NCBI GenBank assembly: GCA_964473715.1
Contig: CAYYQC010000038.1
Coordinates: 1 to 8,832, forward strand
DNA from: 2-12-FULL-41-16 sp964473715
GTDB taxonomy: Bacteria; Patescibacteriota; Patescibacteriia; Magasanikbacterales; UBA922
DNA length: 8,832 bases
Direction of reading: 5' to 3'
In this document: positions 1-6,601 of the stretch, one piece after another
Layout: the number at the start of each line of letters is the position of its first letter
Position numbering within the stretch: position 1 is the stretch's first letter
Made by a program: the position numbers and the translations under genes
The notes under the pieces: generated by a model
Database searches by the model: none
Told to the model about the DNA's origin: nothing
Seen by the model: only the letters and a program-made list of their open reading frames with translations

Positions 1-1044
1 TTATTATTAATTGGTGCTGGGGCGAATCGCAAATTGGTTTCCAACATGCTCCGCGAATTTATTGATCAAACTGGTATTCCTTTTTTCTGCACGCAAATGG
101 GTAAAGGTGTAGTTGATGAAAAACACCCATTATATTTGGGCACAGCCGCACTTTCGAGTAATGATTATTTACATTGTGCCATTGACCGCGCTGATTTAAT
201 TATTAATGTTGGTCATGATGTGGTGGAAAAACCACCATTTATTATGAAAACAAATGGTGCCAAAGTAATTCACGTAAATTTCTTAAGTGCCAAAGTTGAT
301 GAGGTGTACTTCCCTACTCACGAAGTGATTGGGGACATTGGTAATGCGATCTGGCAAATTAAAGAAAAATTACCAACAAATTCTACTTGGGATTTTAATT
401 ATTTTTTAAAAGTTAAAAACCAAATCGATGAACATTTAATGCGCGATATTGACGATAATCGTTTCCCGATTATTCCGCAACGAATAGTTTCTGAGGTTCG
501 CAAAGCTATGCCTAGTGACGGAATTATTACTCTTGATAATGGCATGTATAAGTTGTGGTTTGCGCGGTACTATCAAGCATATGAACGGAATACTATTTTA
601 CTCGACAATGCTTTGGCAACTATGGGCGCAGGCTTACCATCAGCGATGGCCGCGGCCCTCATGTATCCAGATAAAAAAGTTTTGACCGTGTGTGGCGACG
701 GCGGCTTCATGATGAATTCCCAAGAAATGGAAACTGCGGTCCGTTTAAAATTAAACTTAACTGTTTTGATTTTGAATGACAGTGGATATGGAATGATTAA
801 ATGGAAACAAGAGGCCATGGGCCATGGAAATTATGGTTTAGATTTTACTAATCCAGATTTTGTAAAATACGCTGAGGCCTATGGTGCGAGCGGTTACCGC
901 GCCGAGAAGATTGAAGACCTTGCAACTTTACTCCAAAAAACTCTCAGTACTCCAGGAGTACATTTAATTGACTTACCAATTGATTATTCAGAAAATGATC
1001 GTGTACTTACCAAAGAATTGCAGGAGAAAAAATGCGTAGTATAA
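1..1044 (+). CDS. Acetolactate-synthase-like TPP-dependent enzyme, 5'-truncated by the window edge
   Basis: This is the C-terminal 347 residues of a protein of the acetolactate synthase / 2-oxoacid decarboxylase family, normally about 550 residues. The frame is open from base 1, so the N-terminal pyrimidine-binding domain lies outside the window. The central domain covers about residues 1-125. The TPP-binding C-terminal domain follows, with the GDG metal and diphosphate motif at residues 232-234 and its Asn-Asp partner at 259-260. The stretch NALATMGAGLPSAMAAAL precedes GDG, as is usual in the family. Family enzymes are cytoplasmic and decarboxylate pyruvate or another 2-oxoacid. The gene overlaps the next one, an aldehyde dehydrogenase, by 13 bp, so the two are probably translated together. 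That pairing hints that the product is an aldehyde rather than acetolactate. The family call is firm; the substrate cannot be read from the sequence. Confidence 0.9.
   Translation, partial: LLLIGAGANRKLVSNMLREFIDQTGIPFFCTQMGKGVVDEKHPLYLGTAALSSNDYLHCAIDRADLIINVGHDVVEKPPFIMKTNGAKVIHVNFLSAKVDEVYFPTHEVIGDIGNAIWQIKEKLPTNSTWDFNYFLKVKNQIDEHLMRDIDDNRFPIIPQRIVSEVRKAMPSDGIITLDNGMYKLWFARYYQAYERNTILLDNALATMGAGLPSAMAAALMYPDKKVLTVCGDGGFMMNSQEMETAVRLKLNLTVLILNDSGYGMIKWKQEAMGHGNYGLDFTNPDFVKYAEAYGASGYRAEKIEDLATLLQKTLSTPGVHLIDLPIDYSENDRVLTKELQEKKCVV
1022..1026 (+). promoter_or_regulatory. Shine-Dalgarno site of the aldehyde dehydrogenase
   Basis: AGGAG lies five bases before the ATG at 1032, inside the last codons of the upstream gene. 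It favours the 1032 start over the ATG at 1053, which has no such site nearby. Because the site sits in the coding region of the TPP enzyme, translation of the two genes is probably coupled. Confidence 0.7.
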
Positions 1045-2417
1045 TAAATTATATGCCTCTTATTTCCATCAACCCAACCACCGGCGAAACCATCCGCGAA
1101 TTTACTGAATTAACCCCCGAACAAATTGAGGTTAAGTTAGCCTTGGCGCACAGCGCTTTTCAAGATTGGAAAAATAAAAGTTTTGCCGAGCGCGCTGAGA
1201 AAATGCGCCAAGTGGCTGAGGTTTTGCGTGCGAATACTGAGAAATATGGCCTGGTCGCAACTTTGGAAATTGGTAAAACAATCAAAGAAGCCAAAGCTGA
1301 AGTAGAAAAATGTGCTACTGCCTGTGATTATTATGCAGAGAATGCAGAGAAATTTTTAACTCCAGAAAATGCACCGAGTGACGCCAGTGAGAGTTATGTA
1401 CGCTTTGACCCAATGGGCGCAGTGCTAGCAATTGGTCCATGGAATTTTCCCTACTGGCAAGTATTTCGCTTTGTTTCTGGTGCACTGATGGCCGGAAATG
1501 TTGTGGTTATGAAACATGCCTCCAATGTCCAAGGTTGTGGCGAAGCCATTGAAGAAGCTTTTAAACTGGCTGGTTTTCCAGAAGGCGTCTTTCAAAACCT
1601 ACCAGTTAGTTCTGGGGCCATTGAAAAAATTATTCGCGACAAAAGAATTATTGGCGTCACTTTGACTGGCTCAGAAAAAGCTGGCCGCGCCGTGGCTTCG
1701 ATTGCGGCGGATGAAGTAAAGAAATCCGTACTTGAGCTGGGCGGCTCTGATCCGTTTATTGTTTTAGAAGACGCTGATATTGCGGCAGCGGCCCAAGCGG
1801 CTACCGCGTCTCGTTTAATGAATTGCGGACAAGTTTGTTTAGCAGCCAAACGTTTTATTGTTGTTGAGAGTGTTGCCGAACAATTTATTGTGGCTTGTAA
1901 AACGGCGTTTGAAAAAATTATTGTTGGTGATCCTGCTGATATTAATACCCAAATGGGTCCACTGATGAGTACTAAAGCCGTCGAAGATATCGACAAACAA
2001 GTTAAGTCTTCTCTAGAAAAAGGTGCACGCCTAGTCACTGGCGGACAGAAATTAGATCGCGCTGGTGCCTTTTACGCACCAACAATTTTAGCTGATATTA
2101 ATTCTTCAATGCCTGCCTATACAGAAGAAATCTTTGGACCAGTGGCAGCCGTGATTACGGTAAAAGATGAAGCCGAAGCAATCAGAGTGGCCAATGATTC
2201 TGACTTTGGCCTGAGTGCTTCACTGTGGACCAATGACAAAGAAAAGGCCAAAAAACTTGCCGCACAAATTGAAGTTGGCTCAGTCTTTGTTAATGGTATG
2301 GTAAAATCTGACCCTCGTTTGCCACTTGGCGGCGTCAAACGCTCTGGTTTTGGACGTGAATTATATTCCTTTGGTATCCGTGAATTTGTGAACATTAAAT
2401 CAGTTTGGATTAAATAA
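1032..2417 (+). CDS. sad: NAD(P)-dependent succinate-semialdehyde dehydrogenase (Sad/YneI type)
   Basis: This 461-residue protein is a complete aldehyde dehydrogenase, the usual length for the YneI (Sad) branch of succinate-semialdehyde dehydrogenases. It should oxidise succinic semialdehyde, or a similar short aldehyde, to the acid in the cytoplasm. Visible hallmarks are the PWNFPYWQ motif, the MKHASNV cofactor-binding segment, the TGSEKAG nucleotide-binding loop at residues 212-218, the general base Glu235 in LELGGSDPF, and the catalytic Cys269 in NCGQVC. The C-terminus GGVKRSGFGREL is typical. I chose the ATG at 1032 because of its Shine-Dalgarno site. The ATG at 1053 would begin MPLISINPTTGE, closer to the usual N-terminus, and remains possible. 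It overlaps the TPP enzyme and is followed after one base by the DUF1653 gene, so the three probably form an operon. Substrate assignment is by family resemblance. Confidence 0.9.
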   Translation: MRSIINYMPLISINPTTGETIREFTELTPEQIEVKLALAHSAFQDWKNKSFAERAEKMRQVAEVLRANTEKYGLVATLEIGKTIKEAKAEVEKCATACDYYAENAEKFLTPENAPSDASESYVRFDPMGAVLAIGPWNFPYWQVFRFVSGALMAGNVVVMKHASNVQGCGEAIEEAFKLAGFPEGVFQNLPVSSGAIEKIIRDKRIIGVTLTGSEKAGRAVASIAADEVKKSVLELGGSDPFIVLEDADIAAAAQAATASRLMNCGQVCLAAKRFIVVESVAEQFIVACKTAFEKIIVGDPADINTQMGPLMSTKAVEDIDKQVKSSLEKGARLVTGGQKLDRAGAFYAPTILADINSSMPAYTEEIFGPVAAVITVKDEAEAIRVANDSDFGLSASLWTNDKEKAKKLAAQIEVGSVFVNGMVKSDPRLPLGGVKRSGFGRELYSFGIREFVNIKSVWIK

Positions 2418-2418
2418 T

Positions 2419-2682
2419 ATGAAAGATAGCGCTGAGTTTGCAATGATTTTGGAAAAATTAAAAACTCAAATCCCAATTGGCGCGCGGTATTTTCATTATA
2501 AAAATCCTAATCAATTTTACACCATTGTTTCACACGGCATTATCGAAGCAACTGAAGAGCCAGCCATCATATACCAAGCTGAATATGATGATCAAACTAC
2601 TTGGATTCGGCCTGTTTCTGTATTCTTAGAAGAAGTTGAATGGCAAGGAAAAAAAGTGCAGCGCTTTACGCGTATCAATTAA
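2419..2682 (+). CDS. DUF1653 domain protein
   Basis: This 87-residue protein is almost entirely a DUF1653 domain. The pattern is visible as IPIGARYFHYKNPNQFYTIV at the start of the domain, a middle part with E..IIYQAEYDD..TWIRPVSVFLEEVE, and a RF near the end. The function of the family is not established. It is a small soluble protein that often occurs beside unrelated housekeeping genes. It starts one base after the stop codon of the dehydrogenase and has no recognisable ribosome binding site, so it probably depends on translation of the gene before it. A strong intrinsic terminator follows, which makes it the last gene of this operon. Confidence 0.85.
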   Translation: MKDSAEFAMILEKLKTQIPIGARYFHYKNPNQFYTIVSHGIIEATEEPAIIYQAEYDDQTTWIRPVSVFLEEVEWQGKKVQRFTRIN

Positions 2683-2711
2683 TGGTCGCAAACAATTTTC
2701 TGTGATAAAAT

Positions 2712-2745
2712 AAAAACATCCCGAGTAAATGCAGAGGATGTTTTT
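2712..2745. terminator. Bidirectional intrinsic terminator between convergent genes
   Basis: A perfect 10-bp inverted repeat, AAAAACATCC (2712-2721) and GGATGTTTTT (2736-2745), encloses a 14-base loop. The outer A and T runs give a U-tract on either strand. It can end both the operon of the DUF1653 gene and the minus-strand gene of the GC-rich island. Confidence 0.8.
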
Positions 2746-2759
2746 CATTAATTTTTGAA

Positions 2760-2849
2760 CGGGGATCCGGCTGAATGCCTTCTCCCCGATCTGCTGGCGG
2801 TTACAGTTAACGAACTGTTACTCGGTAGGCGCGGACGAACTAGTCGTCC
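2760..2849 (-). other. Structured, GC-rich 3' region after the island-1 gene
   Basis: Three inverted repeats lie in a row. At 2833-2849 a 6-bp stem (GGACGA/TCGTCC on the plus strand) holds the stop codon of the island gene in its loop. At 2800-2821 a 6-bp stem (ACAGTT/AACTGT) with a 4-base loop continues, after one mismatch, for two more pairs. At 2760-2788 a 6-bp outer stem (CGGGGA/TCCCCG) surrounds a 3-bp inner stem (GGC/GCC). None has a U-run of its own, so they may stabilise or fold the mRNA end rather than terminate. What they do is unknown. Confidence 0.4.
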
Positions 2850-3097
2850 AGGCAGTTCTCCCGAAGCGACTCGATCAGGTCTTTGAGTTCCTTGATGGTC
2901 CCTTCTGGGTTCTGCATGAAGGCATTCCCCAGTGCGCTGGCCTTGGAGCGCATTGCAGGCCCCAGGAACTCACCCCCGGCTTCCCCGATCTCCCTTCTCC
3001 TTTGATCTTCGTTGTTGTTTCTTCCATCCACGAACACCGGCTCCCACGTGGGAACAGAATTTGGATATTGAACCGGAATTAACACGAGTGTGAACAT
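2840..3097 (-). CDS. Orphan small protein in GC-rich island 1
   Basis: I do not recognise this protein. From the ATG at 3097 it has 85 residues: a hydrophobic beta-like start (MFTLVLIPVQYPNS), a charged middle (NNNEDQRRREIGE), and an amphipathic, acidic C-terminal helix (TIKELKDLIESLREN). There is no signal peptide or membrane segment. I chose the ATG at 3097 because GAGG lies five bases before it. A GTG at 3124 would add nine residues, but only a weak AGGG lies before that one. The surrounding 360 bases are about 55% GC, and the codons are rich in GGG, CTG and AGG, unlike the roughly 40% GC neighbours, which suggests recent acquisition. It points away from the transketolase and converges on the DUF1653 gene. 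The smooth reading frame and ribosome binding site support it being real; its function is unknown. Confidence 0.55.
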   Translation of the reverse strand: MFTLVLIPVQYPNSVPTWEPVFVDGRNNNEDQRRREIGEAGGEFLGPAMRSKASALGNAFMQNPEGTIKELKDLIESLRENCLDD

Positions 3098-3102
3098 GTA
3101 AT

Positions 3103-3106
3103 CCTC
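3103..3106 (-). promoter_or_regulatory. Shine-Dalgarno site that decides the start of the island-1 gene
   Basis: On the minus strand GAGG is followed by five bases and the ATG at 3097. It lies inside the longer reading frame that opens with GTG at 3124, and so argues for the shorter 85-residue product. Confidence 0.5.
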
Positions 3107-3186
3107 GTCTGTACCAGCAGACACTAAACCCTACTAAATCTCCTCATTTCTGTCAATTGTTACCGACAATAATCTTACCCAAGCGT

Positions 3187-5022
3187 ATGCCTGTCTCACT
3201 TTCAGAAATTTCCCAAACCATCCGCCACCATATCCTCACCATGACCACGGCGGCTGGTTCTGGCCACCCCACTTCTTCACTTTCGGCGACTGACCTAATG
3301 ACCGGACTAATGTTTGGTGGGTTTTTTAAATTTGATCTTAAAAATCCTAATAATCCAAATAATGACCGTTTAATTTTTTCCAAAGGTCATGCTTCCCCAT
3401 TATTTTATGCGCTTTGGGCAGTAGCTGGTGGAATTAAAAAAGAAGAATTAAATACATTGCGTAAATTTAATAGTCGACTTGAAGGGCATCCAACCTTAAA
3501 ATTTCCATTTACCGAAGCCGCCACTGGTTCACTTGGCCAAGGCTTATCAATTGGCGTGGGCATGGCACTAAATGCCAAATATCTTGATAAATTGCCTTAC
3601 AAAACTTATGTCTTATTAGGTGACAGTGAAATGGCCGAGGGTTCTAATTGGGAAGCCATGATGAGCGCGGCTCATTATAAACTGGATAATTTAATTGCGA
3701 TTGTTGATGTTAATCGCTTGGGTCAACGCGGCGAAACCATGTTTGGCAAAGACGCCAAAAATTATCAAAAAAAGGCCGAGGCCTTTGGCTGGAAAACTAT
3801 TTTAATTGACGGTCATGATTTAAAACAAATTACCAAAGCATTTTCACAAGCCCAAAAATCTAAACAGCCATTCATGATTGTGGCCAAAACCATCAAAGGC
3901 AAAGGCGTGAAGTTTTTGGAAAATAAAGAAGGCTGGCATGGTAAAGCGTTAAATGCCACTGAGTTGCAAATTGCGTTAAAAGAATTAGGCACAGTAAATG
4001 AAAAATTAACTGTCAAATTAAAAAAACCACTAAATAAAAAACCGCAACCAATTAAACCTAAAGCTTACGCCGAAATCGACAAACCCTCAGATTACACCGC
4101 CCAATTATCAACCCGCGAAGCTTACGGTCACGCACTAGTAGAAATGTTTCCACATTTTCCCAACATGGTTGTACTTGATGCCGAAGTAAGCAATTCCAGT
4201 TTTGCCGCCACTTTTAAAAATAAATATCCCAAGCACTTTTTTGAAATGTTCATTGCTGAGCAAAACATGATTGGCGCCGCGCTCGGTCTATCTCGTCGCG
4301 GCAAAATTCCGTTTGTGTCTACTTTTGCCGCTTTCTTTACACGCGCGGCTGATCAAATTCGCATGTCTCGACACTCGGGCGCAAACATTAAATTTGTTGG
4401 TTCACATTGCGGCGTTTCAATTGGTGAAGACGGTGGTTCGCAAATGGGATTAGAAGATATTGGTTTATTCCGTGCCATACCAGATTCAGTCGTGTTGTAC
4501 CCAGCCGATCATGTATCAGAAGAAAAATTAAGTATTTGCGCGGCCGGGCACCAAGGTATTGTATATTTGCGAACCACTCGCGGCGCAGTCGAACCAATTT
4601 ACAAACCAAACCAAAAATTCCACGTTGGTGGAAGCAATACTTTAGAATCTAGTTGGCGCGATCAAATCACTATTATTGCGGCTGGTATTACTTTAGTAGA
4701 AGCACTCAAAGCACATAAAGAATTGGCCAAACAAGGCATTCGCGCCAGAGTGATTGACCTCTATTCAATCAAACCGCTCGATATTGCGACTTTAAAAAAG
4801 GCCGCCAGCCAAACCAAAGCTATTATTACGGTTGAAGACCATTATCCAGAAGGTGGTATTGGCGAAGCAGTGTCTGCGGCCTTAGCCACTGAAGGCTTTA
4901 AAACCCCAGTTATTTCTTTGGCCGTCAGAAAATTACCTATGAGCGGCAAACCGGCCGAACTGTTAGCCTATGAGGTTATTGAGGCAGCCGCTATTGCAGA
5001 AACGGCTAAAAACTGTATATAA
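3187..5022 (+). CDS. tkt: Transketolase, animal-like short type
   Basis: This is a full-length transketolase (611 residues) that moves two-carbon ketol units between sugar phosphates in the non-oxidative pentose phosphate pathway. It needs TPP and a divalent metal and acts in the cytoplasm. Both halves are present in one chain and follow the human enzyme closely. They include GSGHP (His27), the substrate-binding FSKGHASP, and GSLGQGL. The TPP motif is GDS at 145-147, with Asn176 in VDVNRLGQ. GWHGKAL, the catalytic Glu358 in IAEQNM, FAAFFTRAADQIRM, SHCGVSIGEDG and VEDHYPEGGIGEAV follow. The third base residue of the usual GDG is Ser here. I chose the ATG at 3187; an in-frame TTG at 3157 would add ten residues. 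Neither has a clear ribosome binding site. The next gene starts 29 bases after the stop, but has its own promoter. Confidence 0.96.
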   Translation: MPVSLSEISQTIRHHILTMTTAAGSGHPTSSLSATDLMTGLMFGGFFKFDLKNPNNPNNDRLIFSKGHASPLFYALWAVAGGIKKEELNTLRKFNSRLEGHPTLKFPFTEAATGSLGQGLSIGVGMALNAKYLDKLPYKTYVLLGDSEMAEGSNWEAMMSAAHYKLDNLIAIVDVNRLGQRGETMFGKDAKNYQKKAEAFGWKTILIDGHDLKQITKAFSQAQKSKQPFMIVAKTIKGKGVKFLENKEGWHGKALNATELQIALKELGTVNEKLTVKLKKPLNKKPQPIKPKAYAEIDKPSDYTAQLSTREAYGHALVEMFPHFPNMVVLDAEVSNSSFAATFKNKYPKHFFEMFIAEQNMIGAALGLSRRGKIPFVSTFAAFFTRAADQIRMSRHSGANIKFVGSHCGVSIGEDGGSQMGLEDIGLFRAIPDSVVLYPADHVSEEKLSICAAGHQGIVYLRTTRGAVEPIYKPNQKFHVGGSNTLESSWRDQITIIAAGITLVEALKAHKELAKQGIRARVIDLYSIKPLDIATLKKAASQTKAIITVEDHYPEGGIGEAVSAALATEGFKTPVISLAVRKLPMSGKPAELLAYEVIEAAAIAETAKNCI

Positions 5023-5023
5023 T
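4994..5023 (+). promoter_or_regulatory. Sigma70-type promoter of the 5052 gene, inside the transketolase 3' end
   Basis: TTGCAG (4994-4999) and a perfect TATAAT (5018-5023) are 18 bp apart. The -10 box overlaps the transketolase stop codon. Transcription should start near 5030, leaving about 22 bases before the ATG at 5052, which has no Shine-Dalgarno site. Confidence 0.6.
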
Positions 5024-5038
5024 GAATGGGTTATTCAT
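5022..5038. repeat. Operator-like inverted repeat over the predicted transcription start
   Basis: ATGAAT (5022-5027) and ATTCAT (5033-5038) form a 6-bp inverted repeat with a 5-base spacer. It begins at the end of the -10 box and covers the expected start of transcription of the 5052 gene. A repressor site is possible, but six base pairs can occur by chance in AT-rich DNA. Confidence 0.3.
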
Positions 5039-5051
5039 GTAATTACTCACT

Positions 5052-5690
5052 ATGAATGTCAATAAAAAAGTCCTTATCCCTGTAGTTGTGACTGGTGCTG
5101 TTCTCCTCTTAGGAGCTGGCGCTGCTAGTTGGTATATGTCTACTCCTTCTGGCAAAGACATGGCTCTTGAACGTCAATTCAACAATGTGGCTGAGTCAAA
5201 TCGTGATGACAATTTCCGCCAAGCCTTGGTTACAGTTTTGCCAAAAAATCGTCCTGCTGAATTTGAATATTTTTATGAAAATCGTGATGATCAAGCCGAT
5301 TACACTGAAGCAGTGTTAATTGGTCCAAATGAATCATACGTAAAAATTTCCTCAAATGGCGAAGTTAAAACTACTCCAATTACCGTTAGTGAAGATACTC
5401 GCAATGCTCTATTTGATGCACTTCTCACAATTCCAGTTGACCAAATCCGCGTCCAAAGTTTACCACTTAAAATTCCAGTTCCTGGAGAAGTAGTAGTGGG
5501 TGGAACTGAAGCCCCTCAAACAAAAGTGGAGACATTGCGCGTAACCTTTGGCCAAAACCAAGCTGAACGCCAAAACTTGGTGTATATTTCTGGTCCAAGC
5601 ACTGAAATCACCGATCAATCTCGTGATAATTGGAATCTTGCCAAAGGCTTGGGTGAAAAAGTTTTGGAAAAATTCCGTCCAAAAAAATAA
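5052..5690 (+). CDS. Membrane-anchored protein of unknown function
   Basis: I do not recognise this 212-residue protein. It has a short basic N-terminus (MNVNKK), one hydrophobic segment at about residues 7-29 (VLIPVVVTGAVLLLGAGAAS and on), and a hydrophilic remainder. It is therefore probably anchored in the membrane with the bulk outside. There is no lipobox cysteine, and Ala-rich residues near 24-26 could instead be a signal peptidase site. The outer part is rich in charged residues and predicted beta strands, with a Pro/Val/Gly-rich stretch near 135-155 and a lysine-rich end (RPKK). It contains no cysteine, which suits an exported protein. It lies between transketolase and a strong terminator, and a good promoter just upstream makes it a separate unit. 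Base composition matches the backbone. Confidence 0.8.
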   Translation: MNVNKKVLIPVVVTGAVLLLGAGAASWYMSTPSGKDMALERQFNNVAESNRDDNFRQALVTVLPKNRPAEFEYFYENRDDQADYTEAVLIGPNESYVKISSNGEVKTTPITVSEDTRNALFDALLTIPVDQIRVQSLPLKIPVPGEVVVGGTEAPQTKVETLRVTFGQNQAERQNLVYISGPSTEITDQSRDNWNLAKGLGEKVLEKFRPKK

Positions 5691-5700
5691 TCTCCTTAAT

Positions 5701-5731
5701 AAAAAAGCCCCGTTAATTGCGGGGCTTTTTT
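5701..5731. terminator. Bidirectional intrinsic terminator overlapping the trmB-like 3' end
   Basis: AAAAAAGCCCCG (5701-5712) pairs perfectly with CGGGGCTTTTTT (5720-5731) around a 7-base loop. It ends the 5052 transcript 10 bases after its stop codon. On the minus strand, one arm encodes the last residues of the regulator and the loop holds its stop codon. The 12-bp stem with A and T runs works in both directions. Confidence 0.9.
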
Positions 5732-6477
5732 ATTGTATATTCCGGCACTGCATTCCACATGAGTTTAAACCAGGTTTTATAGGCCTCGGCAAGTTGTCGA
5801 TTAATCATGACAAATATAGTTGTATCTTCAAATATTCGGCCCACTTCAACGTTTGCAAACGTTACAACTCTGTCACCAAAAATATCTAGCACTCCTGTGG
5901 TGGCATACTCTGGTGATAAAACTTTTTTAAATCCATCTTCTTTAGCAATGACTTCTGGTAAATATTTTTCTACCAATGGGTCATATAGTGAATATGTAAT
6001 AATTTTATTTCTCTTAAATGTTTGCCACAATTCTTTACTTAATTCTGGGCTCAAACTATACAGTAAACCTTTGGCCCCTAAAAAATATCCTTCTTCTTTA
6101 ATTTTCATTAACTCCCGCACATAATTTTTAAATCCTTCAGGACCTTTGTAAATATAGGCCGCTTCTTCAATTTGTCCGGAATTATATTTCTTTCGTAGAT
6201 CAGGCATGACATGCGTTAATTTTTGTTCTTTTTCTTTAACAATTTCCAATAATTTATCTGGGTGCACAGCCTGATATTTATTTTCCCCTTTTTGAAAAAT
6301 TGGTGAAACAAGTCCTTTTTGAGTTAAGCGCGTGAGTGCGTCATAGATACTGCGACGATGTATATTTGCTTTGACAGAAAGTACGGAAACTGAAATATCA
6401 CCTGTGGATAATAAGGTCTCATATAGTTTTGCCTCATTAGGGGTGAGTCCTAGCTCTTCAAATATTTCGCTATACAT
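5713..6477 (-). CDS. TrmB-family transcriptional regulator
   Basis: This 254-residue protein has the TrmB layout. An N-terminal winged helix-turn-helix spans about residues 9-70 (LGLTPNEAKLYETLL, then the recognition helix around HRRSIYDALTRLTQKGLV). A charged helical linker follows near 70-97 (LLEIVKEKEQKLTHVMPDLR), then an effector-type domain near 105-245. TrmB proteins bind palindromes and mostly respond to sugars or sugar phosphates in archaea and some bacteria. Transketolase and other carbon-metabolism genes are close by, though not on the same strand. The ATG at 6477 has no Shine-Dalgarno site. A perfect 14-bp palindrome lies 35 bases upstream and may serve for autoregulation. The last seven or so codons form an arm of the terminator shared with the convergent gene. 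The ligand and targets are unknown. Confidence 0.85.
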   Translation of the reverse strand: MYSEIFEELGLTPNEAKLYETLLSTGDISVSVLSVKANIHRRSIYDALTRLTQKGLVSPIFQKGENKYQAVHPDKLLEIVKEKEQKLTHVMPDLRKKYNSGQIEEAAYIYKGPEGFKNYVRELMKIKEEGYFLGAKGLLYSLSPELSKELWQTFKRNKIITYSLYDPLVEKYLPEVIAKEDGFKKVLSPEYATTGVLDIFGDRVVTFANVEVGRIFEDTTIFVMINRQLAEAYKTWFKLMWNAVPEYTIKKPRN

Positions 6478-6511
6478 AGCTATTTTTTATCTAATTTATG
6501 TGGGTTATTTA

Positions 6512-6525
6512 TCACCACGTGGTGA
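6512..6525. promoter_or_regulatory. Perfect palindrome, candidate TrmB operator
   Basis: TCACCACGTGGTGA is its own reverse complement over 14 bases and sits in the 124-bp gap between the regulator and the diverging island-2 gene. Reading two bases further on each side gives TATCAC, six bases, GTGAGA, symmetrical about the same centre. As I recall it, the sugar-responsive Thermococcales motif bound by a TrmB-like protein has half-sites TATCAC and GTGATA with a five-base spacer, so the resemblance is close but not exact. Autoregulation is inferred. Confidence 0.5.
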
Positions 6526-6588
6526 GATAGACCACTCACTAAGCATACGGTAATCTTTCATTAAGGTCAAGTTCGACCGACATCAACC

Positions 6589-6594
6589 AAGGAG
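6589..6594 (+). promoter_or_regulatory. Strong Shine-Dalgarno site of the island-2 gene
   Basis: AAGGAG is followed by seven bases and the ATG at 6602, an almost ideal arrangement. It is the best ribosome binding site in the window and contrasts with the backbone genes, most of which have none. Confidence 0.75.
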
Positions 6595-6601
6595 ACTTCT
6601 C

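Noticed and set aside
573..818. Open frames on the opposite strand of the TPP enzyme, and similar ones opposite the dehydrogenase, transketolase, efp and epmA
   Set aside because: They lie wholly within well-supported genes, lack ribosome binding sites, and their translations look like antisense shadows.
3126..3150. A 7-codon minus-strand leader (MRRFSRV) whose TAG stop overlaps the GTG at 3124
   Set aside because: It depends on the GTG start, which I consider less likely than the ATG at 3097, and nothing else supports a leader peptide.
3145..3173. Promoter of transketolase with -10 AATAAT at 3168
   Set aside because: The -10 is plausible, but the sequence 17 bp upstream (CATTTC) does not resemble a -35 box.
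3157..3186. TTG start giving ten extra residues on transketolase
   Set aside because: No ribosome binding site, a rare start codon, and the extra residues are not needed for the family fold. The ATG at 3187 fits better, though the upstream start is not excluded.
6528..6556. Promoter of the island-2 gene (TAGACC, 17 bp, TAATCT)
   Set aside because: Only four and three of six bases match consensus, too weak to list as a feature.
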